A stretch of 64,000 bases of DNA, from contig NZ_CAKLBU010000005.1 in NCBI RefSeq assembly GCF_920984735.1, positions 124,001-188,000 of the forward strand, given 5' to 3'. The position numbers and the translations under genes were made by a program. This DNA comes from Pedobacter sp. Leaf250 (GTDB lineage Bacteria; Bacteroidota; Bacteroidia; Sphingobacteriales; Sphingobacteriaceae). This document shows, one piece after another, positions 59,249 to 64,000 of the stretch (the stretch's first letter is position 1; every line of letters begins with the position of its first letter). The notes under the pieces are model-generated. The model was not told the origin of the DNA. It made no database searches and worked only from the letters and a program-made list of their open reading frames with translations.

Positions 59249-59294
59249 GCAGGATACTACAGGACGCATTTCATACTTGCTTTAAGGATATTTG
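59249..59294 (+). promoter_or_regulatory. PUL direct-repeat promoter, copy E (GH28-esterase unit)
   Basis: Half-sites GCAGGATACT and ACAGGACGCA (59249-59268) are followed after exactly 18 nt by GATATTTG (59287-59294), one mismatch from TAnnTTTG. The GH28 start is at 59330, so the leader would be about 30 nt. Confidence 0.6.
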
Positions 59295-59329
59295 AGGGAA
59301 AGGCTTAATGATTAGGCTCCTAACCAAGT

Positions 59330-60580
59330 ATGAAATATATTTTAGTTTTAATATTATTGATCAGCGTTTTCAAGCTGAATGCCCAACAATACGACATTAC
59401 CAAATTTGGTGCAAAAGCGGATAGCAATATCATTCAAACCAAAGTCATTCAAAAAGTAATTGACCGTGCGGCTGCCAAAGGTGGTGGAGAAATTATTATC
59501 CCGAAAGGTACTTTTTTAAGCGGCGCTTTATTTTTTAAGAAAAAAACAAAACTCGTTTTGCAAGAAGGAGCGGTGTTAAAGGGATCTGATGACATCAAAA
59601 ACTATCCTTTTATTGCATCGAGGATGGAAGGCAGAAGTTTGAAATATTTTGCGGCACTCATTAATGCTTATCAGGTAAACGATTTCAATATAACCGGACC
59701 TGGCACCATTAACGGCAATGGATCAAAATTCTGGAGAACATTTTGGACCCATCGTGATTCGCTAAGAAAAATTGGGAAAGAAAGTACCAATCTCGAAGTG
59801 AGCAGACCAAGATTAATTTTTATCTGGGGCAGCGATAACGTAAAAATTCAAAATGTGAAATTGCGCAATGCAGGTTTCTGGACTACACATTTTTACCAGT
59901 GCAACAACATTCTGGTGGAGAACACCTACATACGCTCTCCATACTTGCCAATTCCTGCACCAAGTACAGATGGAATCGACCTGGATGTTTGCAAAAATGT
60001 AGTAATCAGGAATTGTTATATATCTGTAAACGATGATGCAATTGCCATTAAAGGTGGCAAAGGACCAACCGCTTACCAATTACCTGAAAACGGCATTGTT
60101 GAAGACGTTTTAATTGAAAATTGTACTTTCGGTATTGCCCATGCGGTTTTAACATTGGGAAGCGAATGCATACATGCCAAGAATATTACGTTGCGCAACT
60201 GTGTGGTAGATAACAATTGCCCTATTTTGAACCTTAAAATGAGAGGAGATACTTTTCAGCTTTACGAAAACATTACTATTGATAACATTACTGGTAAATG
60301 TGGATCGGTAATTAGTTTAAATCCTTGGAAGCAATTTTTTGATTTAGCAGGAAGTACTGAGAAACCATTTGGGACGATCAGGAATATCAAAATGACTAAT
60401 ATTAAAGTTGAGGCCAATAAATTTGGCGAAATGAATGGTAATCCTTTGGATAAACTTTCTGATTTCGCTTTCAAAAACCTTCATATTACTACCAAAAATC
60501 CAGTGCTAAAAAATAAATATGATGATGTGAAATTTGATAATGTTTTGGTAAATGGAGAACCGATAGCGGTAAAAAAATAA
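59330..60580 (+). CDS. Glycoside hydrolase family 28, second copy
   Basis: A 416-residue exported beta-helix enzyme (signal MKYILVLILLISVFKLNAQ) acting on galacturonic-acid linkages of pectin. YDITKFGAKADSNIIQTKVIQKVIDRAAAKGGGEIIIPKG is the pectin-lyase-fold entry seen in GH28. Catalytic aspartates are D214 in STDGIDLD and D235-D236 in NDDAIAIKGG; H271 in IAHAVLTLGSE and NLKMRGD take the places of GHG and RIK. It differs clearly from the GH28 at 8090 and probably has another cleavage preference. It is first in a two-gene unit under promoter copy E, 8 bp before the esterase. Confidence 0.88.
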   Translation: MKYILVLILLISVFKLNAQQYDITKFGAKADSNIIQTKVIQKVIDRAAAKGGGEIIIPKGTFLSGALFFKKKTKLVLQEGAVLKGSDDIKNYPFIASRMEGRSLKYFAALINAYQVNDFNITGPGTINGNGSKFWRTFWTHRDSLRKIGKESTNLEVSRPRLIFIWGSDNVKIQNVKLRNAGFWTTHFYQCNNILVENTYIRSPYLPIPAPSTDGIDLDVCKNVVIRNCYISVNDDAIAIKGGKGPTAYQLPENGIVEDVLIENCTFGIAHAVLTLGSECIHAKNITLRNCVVDNNCPILNLKMRGDTFQLYENITIDNITGKCGSVISLNPWKQFFDLAGSTEKPFGTIRNIKMTNIKVEANKFGEMNGNPLDKLSDFAFKNLHITTKNPVLKNKYDDVKFDNVLVNGEPIAVKK

Positions 60581-60588
60581 ATTTTACC

Positions 60589-61431
60589 ATGAAAAAAAAT
60601 GTTGTGATGGTTGCCTTGATTTTATTGATTAATACTGTTTTGGCTCAGGTGCCAACAAATGTTTTGCAAAAGCTGAACATCGTTTATACGATAAAAAACG
60701 GATGGGAGGGAAAACTCGATTTTTACCAGCAAAATATCAATAAGAAAGCAGCACTGGTTGTTTACATTCATGGTGGTGGCTGGGTTCATGGGAATAAAGA
60801 GGCAGAATACGAGAAGATTAAAGTTTTTATTCAACATGGCTATTCGGTGGCAAATATTGAATATCGGTTAGCCAAACAGGATCCCGCACCGGCAGCGATT
60901 GAAGATGTAAATGAAGCCATCAATTATCTCATTAAAAATACAACAGTTTTAAATTATGATGTTAATAAAATGGTGCTAATGGGTGGCTCTGCTGGTGCAC
61001 ACTTGGCTTTGCTTGCGGGTTTACAATCTCAGCGCAAAGTTTACAATAAACGAAAATTTAAAGTGGCTGCCATTATCAGTAAATACGGACCAACAGATTT
61101 GTTGACCTGGAAACCGGCAACCGATGCGAGAAGTGCATCGTCAGCATGGCTAGCTGATAAAAAGAACGATACAACTTTTATCAAATCATTGTCGCCAGTA
61201 AATTATGTTGCCAAAAATAAGATCCCGACATTATTTATCCACGGCGATCAGGATCAAACAGTACCGATTCAGCAATCAGAAACGCTTTACCAAATGCTGA
61301 AAAGCCAGCGTTCGCCCACGCAATTGTATATTGTGAAAGGAGGAAAGCATGGCAATTTTGGAGAAATGGAAACAGCCAAGATGGATAGTGTAATGATTGG
61401 TTTTTTAAGTAAATATTTATCTAAGAAGTAG
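60589..61431 (+). CDS. Alpha/beta-hydrolase esterase, probable pectin acetyl- or other carbohydrate esterase
   Basis: A 280-residue exported protein (leader VVMVALILLINTVLAQ). It has the HGGGW oxyanion motif (VYIHGGGWVHGN), nucleophile S134 in GGSAGAHLAL, D222 in HGDQDQTVP and H254 in GGKHGNFG, a complete triad. It resembles BD-FAE/CE10-like esterases that occur in pectin and xylan PULs. It lies 8 bp after GH28 and is co-transcribed, so removal of acetyl or methyl esters before polygalacturonase action is likely. The ester type cannot be told from sequence. It converges on GH115 with a 5-bp gap and no obvious terminator. Confidence 0.85.
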   Translation: MKKNVVMVALILLINTVLAQVPTNVLQKLNIVYTIKNGWEGKLDFYQQNINKKAALVVYIHGGGWVHGNKEAEYEKIKVFIQHGYSVANIEYRLAKQDPAPAAIEDVNEAINYLIKNTTVLNYDVNKMVLMGGSAGAHLALLAGLQSQRKVYNKRKFKVAAIISKYGPTDLLTWKPATDARSASSAWLADKKNDTTFIKSLSPVNYVAKNKIPTLFIHGDQDQTVPIQQSETLYQMLKSQRSPTQLYIVKGGKHGNFGEMETAKMDSVMIGFLSKYLSKK

Positions 61432-61436
61432 GCCAA

Positions 61437-63791
61437 TTATTTGAAAACTTTTATCTGATCAACAATAACACCTTCATCTAAAGCTTTTATGGCTACCAGA
61501 TGAGATTGGCGGTTAACATCTAATTTCAGCTTGATCGTTCGCTTTGCCTGATTAGTGAGTACATTATTTTTCCATTCTTCACTTCGATCATAAGTATGAT
61601 AATCCACTTGCTGCGGAGTTTGTCCATCGACTGTAATTTCGTAACGAATCAATTTTCCTTCAACAGGATGATTGGGCGCAAGCGAAACTTCAATGCTTAC
61701 TGAATCTGCCTGAGGGTTCTTAAATTCATAAACCGCATGATCTCCTTTTTTGATGGTTACAGCTGCACTTTCATATCCTAAGCCATGTGCTAGCGGTTTG
61801 TTGCCCTCAAATTTTGTAAACTGATTTCCATTGATTGTTGCAAATGGAACATTGAATGTTTTTAGCGGATCTAACGATTTTATCTGAGTTAATTTCTGAA
61901 AAACGGCAAGATCTCTTGGCTTTGCATTCATCATGTTTTTCCATTTTCCGTTAGCTAGAGAATTATATTTTGCAGTCAGTTTTTCAATGGAGTCAAAGGC
62001 GGCATCGCTGTCAGACCATTTCGCTAAGCCATGTCTGGCCAATTGCCCATACAAAATCTTCTTATTCATTTCTGCGGCACCACGTATCGGATATTCAACT
62101 AATTCAAACCATGCATCTTGCTTTGCAGGAGAAATAACTTTAGACAACTGAATAACTTTTTCTGCAATTTTACCGTACGCAGCTATGCGGTTTCTGATTT
62201 CCTGTTCACTCCACGGCAAGTCCGATATTTCTTTGAACTTTGGATCCTTTTCTTCTGTGCGGCTGTTACCCATAAATTCGGGTTTGCGAATGTAAGCAAG
62301 GCGATAATACTCATTCATTATTGCCAACAATGCTGTTGAATTTTGTTTTCCAAATTCCCTGGCCAGCCATTTTTGCAAATGCTGATCCAGACCTGCCTTA
62401 TTGTCTTCTATGGAGTTGATATTCCAGGCCATATCCAAAAAAAGCTCAGTTAAATATTCCCCAGGCTTAATATCGCCCACATTTAAAATCCACATGTCTT
62501 TAGCACCTTTATCGTAAGCCAGCTTCATTTGAGTGTAAATTTGAGCAGGATGATTGGTAGCCAGCCAAAGATAGTCATGCGGCCGACCCCAATATGAAAT
62601 ATGATAATAAACGCCATTTCCCCCTTTGCGATTTCGCTCCGCTTCGGTAGGGAAGTGGCGGATATAGCCATAGTTATCATCAGTCCACATCAACGTCACG
62701 TCCTCCGGAACTTTTAGCCCCATGTCATATACTTCGAGCACTTCCTTATATGGAATAAAAACCTGTGGAACTTTAGTCACATCCGCGTTTAGGTTTTTTC
62801 CAATCAACTCCCGCTGATCTTTAAAAATCGAAGTAATGGCATCAAATTGTTCCTGAAGTGTATTTGCACCTTGCATTTTACCGTCATGCACACCACGAAT
62901 TCCAAGCGTATAAATGTTATCCGAATTTTTAAGTTCCTTAACACGGCTTTCCCAAAAACTCAATACATTTTCTTTATTATTAACATAATCATAGTTGCCT
63001 TTGCCGTCAATTTTCCATTCGGTGTTGGCACTACGCATCATGGGTTCGCAATGCGATGCACCCACAATAATCCCGTATTTATCCGCTATTTCTTTATTTC
63101 CTGGGGTTTGAAAGAAAGCAACTGAAACATCATGCATGGCTGGCCAGAAAGCATTCGCTCTCAAACGTAGTAGCAATTCGAAAATACGGGCATGTGTTTT
63201 TGGGCCGATTTGTCCTTTAATTTTTGAAGGTTCATGGGTTTGATAACTCCAAGGTGTAAGTCCCCAATCTTCATCATTTATAAAAATTCCTCTATGTGCA
63301 ACCGAAGGGTATTCGATTAATCGAAGACCGTTTTTGAGTAATACTGAATTTTGTTTTGCAATTGATGAATCTGCCCACCATTCCCATGGAGAAACGCCTA
63401 TGCGACGTGATAATTCAAGAATGCCATAAGCCGTACCTCTTTTGTCGCTACCAATAACATAAATCTTATTGTTTTTAACGAACAATAAGTAGCCCTCAGA
63501 ATGTGATTTTAATTCATCAAGGGATTTTTGATCAATCTCTTTTTCTGCAACATTTCCATTCCCAAGGGTTCCTATAAAAATACTGGAGTTAGTTCCTTTA
63601 GATAAATTGCCACCGAATACAGTATGGTAATCCCGACCAAAAATATCAAGAGCGGTATGTACAACCTCTGCTTCATTTTTGGAGATTGTGACACTTATAT
63701 TTTCTCCTTTGCGAAAAATGAAATCGGCAAACACTTGATAATGAATGATGAAAGCAAAAATGATTGTGGGTATGATTTTCTTTAAATCCAT
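61437..63791 (-). CDS. Glycoside hydrolase family 115, alpha-glucuronidase type
   Basis: A 784-residue exported enzyme (leader IIPTIIFAFIIHYQVFA). GH115 features in order: small N-terminal beta/alpha domain with YVIGSDKRGTAYGILELSRRIGVSPWEWWAD, HRGIFINDEDWGLTPWS, LRANAFWPAMHD, GASHCEPMMRS, MWTDDNYGYIRHFP and KDMWILNVGDIKPGEYLTELFLDMAWN in the barrel. A helical region and C-terminal beta-sandwich follow. The family removes alpha-1,2-linked (4-O-methyl)glucuronic acid from xylan or arabinogalactan. It is on the opposite strand to the pectin units and 7 bp downstream of another minus-strand gene, so it may belong to a neighbouring operon. Confidence 0.9.
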   Translation of the reverse strand: MDLKKIIPTIIFAFIIHYQVFADFIFRKGENISVTISKNEAEVVHTALDIFGRDYHTVFGGNLSKGTNSSIFIGTLGNGNVAEKEIDQKSLDELKSHSEGYLLFVKNNKIYVIGSDKRGTAYGILELSRRIGVSPWEWWADSSIAKQNSVLLKNGLRLIEYPSVAHRGIFINDEDWGLTPWSYQTHEPSKIKGQIGPKTHARIFELLLRLRANAFWPAMHDVSVAFFQTPGNKEIADKYGIIVGASHCEPMMRSANTEWKIDGKGNYDYVNNKENVLSFWESRVKELKNSDNIYTLGIRGVHDGKMQGANTLQEQFDAITSIFKDQRELIGKNLNADVTKVPQVFIPYKEVLEVYDMGLKVPEDVTLMWTDDNYGYIRHFPTEAERNRKGGNGVYYHISYWGRPHDYLWLATNHPAQIYTQMKLAYDKGAKDMWILNVGDIKPGEYLTELFLDMAWNINSIEDNKAGLDQHLQKWLAREFGKQNSTALLAIMNEYYRLAYIRKPEFMGNSRTEEKDPKFKEISDLPWSEQEIRNRIAAYGKIAEKVIQLSKVISPAKQDAWFELVEYPIRGAAEMNKKILYGQLARHGLAKWSDSDAAFDSIEKLTAKYNSLANGKWKNMMNAKPRDLAVFQKLTQIKSLDPLKTFNVPFATINGNQFTKFEGNKPLAHGLGYESAAVTIKKGDHAVYEFKNPQADSVSIEVSLAPNHPVEGKLIRYEITVDGQTPQQVDYHTYDRSEEWKNNVLTNQAKRTIKLKLDVNRQSHLVAIKALDEGVIVDQIKVFK

Positions 63792-63798
63792 TTGACTA

Positions 63799-64000
63799 CT
63801 ATAGAATAATTAGTTTAGCGATTGTAATGTTATTACCTGTACTTCCATATAAAGTTTTTCGCTTATCAGACCAATTTGGCCTTTCACCAGTAACTGTTAC
63901 GATCAACTGATACTCCGATTTATTCAATATTGGACTCAGGAAAGCCAATTGAGACATAGGAGATTTTGAATAGAGATCTATAATGTTTTTGACCACGACC
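63799..64000 (-). CDS. C-terminal end of an unidentified protein (cut by window edge)
   Basis: The frame enters from the right edge and ends at 63799. Only the last 66 residues or so are visible, beginning VVVKNIIDLYSKSPMSQL and including SEYQLIVTVTGERPNWSDKR and ending in NNITIAKLIIL. The pattern suggests a terminal beta-sandwich of the accessory kind found at the end of many Bacteroidota glycoside hydrolases. I cannot name the enzyme. GH115 starts 7 bp after its stop codon, so the two are an operon. Confidence 0.6.
   Translation of the reverse strand, partial: VVVKNIIDLYSKSPMSQLAFLSPILNKSEYQLIVTVTGERPNWSDKRKTLYGSTGNNITIAKLIIL

Overview
The window is AT-rich DNA that looks like a member of the Bacteroidota, most likely a Sphingobacteriaceae/Pedobacter-type soil bacterium. 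That placement is inferred from paired SusC/SusD genes, very short intergenic gaps without strong Shine-Dalgarno sites, TAnnTTTG-type -7 boxes and an 81-residue AtpC. Almost everything from about 5.5 kb to 61.4 kb is one large polysaccharide utilization locus (PUL). Its enzyme set points to pectin, chiefly rhamnogalacturonan-I (RG-I) with arabinan and galactan side chains.

Layout. 1-666: one end of an IS1182-type insertion sequence. 709-2539: atpC and atpD (minus strand). 2701-4391: a short-chain reductase, a peroxiredoxin and tRNA-Arg(ACG). 4395-5129: mobile-element debris, namely a decayed serine-recombinase C-terminus abutting the tRNA and a set of four repeats at exact 23-bp spacing that resembles an IS21-type end. 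5493-15906: GH2, GH28, CE12, GH127, GH105 and a BNR_4 propeller protein (plus strand). 15922-21370: a minus-strand arabinan operon, GH51-GH51-GH43-GH43. 21726-32559: GH95, an MG2/plug-like protein, PL11 rhamnogalacturonan lyase, GH2 and two CE12 esterases. 32735-42429: GH2, GH105, GH31, rhamnose mutarotase and GH106 rhamnosidase. 42785-58146: the uptake operon, made of FAS1 lipoprotein, SusC, SusD, two more FAS1 lipoproteins, and a second SusC and SusD. 58147-61431: terminator, a possible small RNA, a small lipoprotein, GH28 and an esterase. 61437-64000: GH115 and the end of another gene (minus strand).

How the genes fit together (inference from family knowledge): CE12 enzymes deacetylate the RG-I backbone; GH51, GH43 and GH127 strip arabinan; GH2 enzymes strip galactan; GH95 and GH31 remove decorations. 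PL11 cuts the backbone, the SusC/SusD pairs import oligosaccharides, and GH105, GH28 and GH106 reduce them to unsaturated uronate, galacturonate and rhamnose. RhaM supplies the right rhamnose anomer.

The most notable observation is regulatory. Five promoters in the PUL (at 7962, 21617, 32639, 42560 and 59249) share a 10-bp direct repeat, roughly RCAGGATRCT-RCAGGAYGSN, followed after exactly 18 nt by a match to the Bacteroidota -7 box. A sixth, half-degenerate copy lies at 58262 in front of a perfect -7 box and a short untranslated stretch that ends in a hairpin. The arabinan operon lacks this element. No regulator gene is visible in the window.
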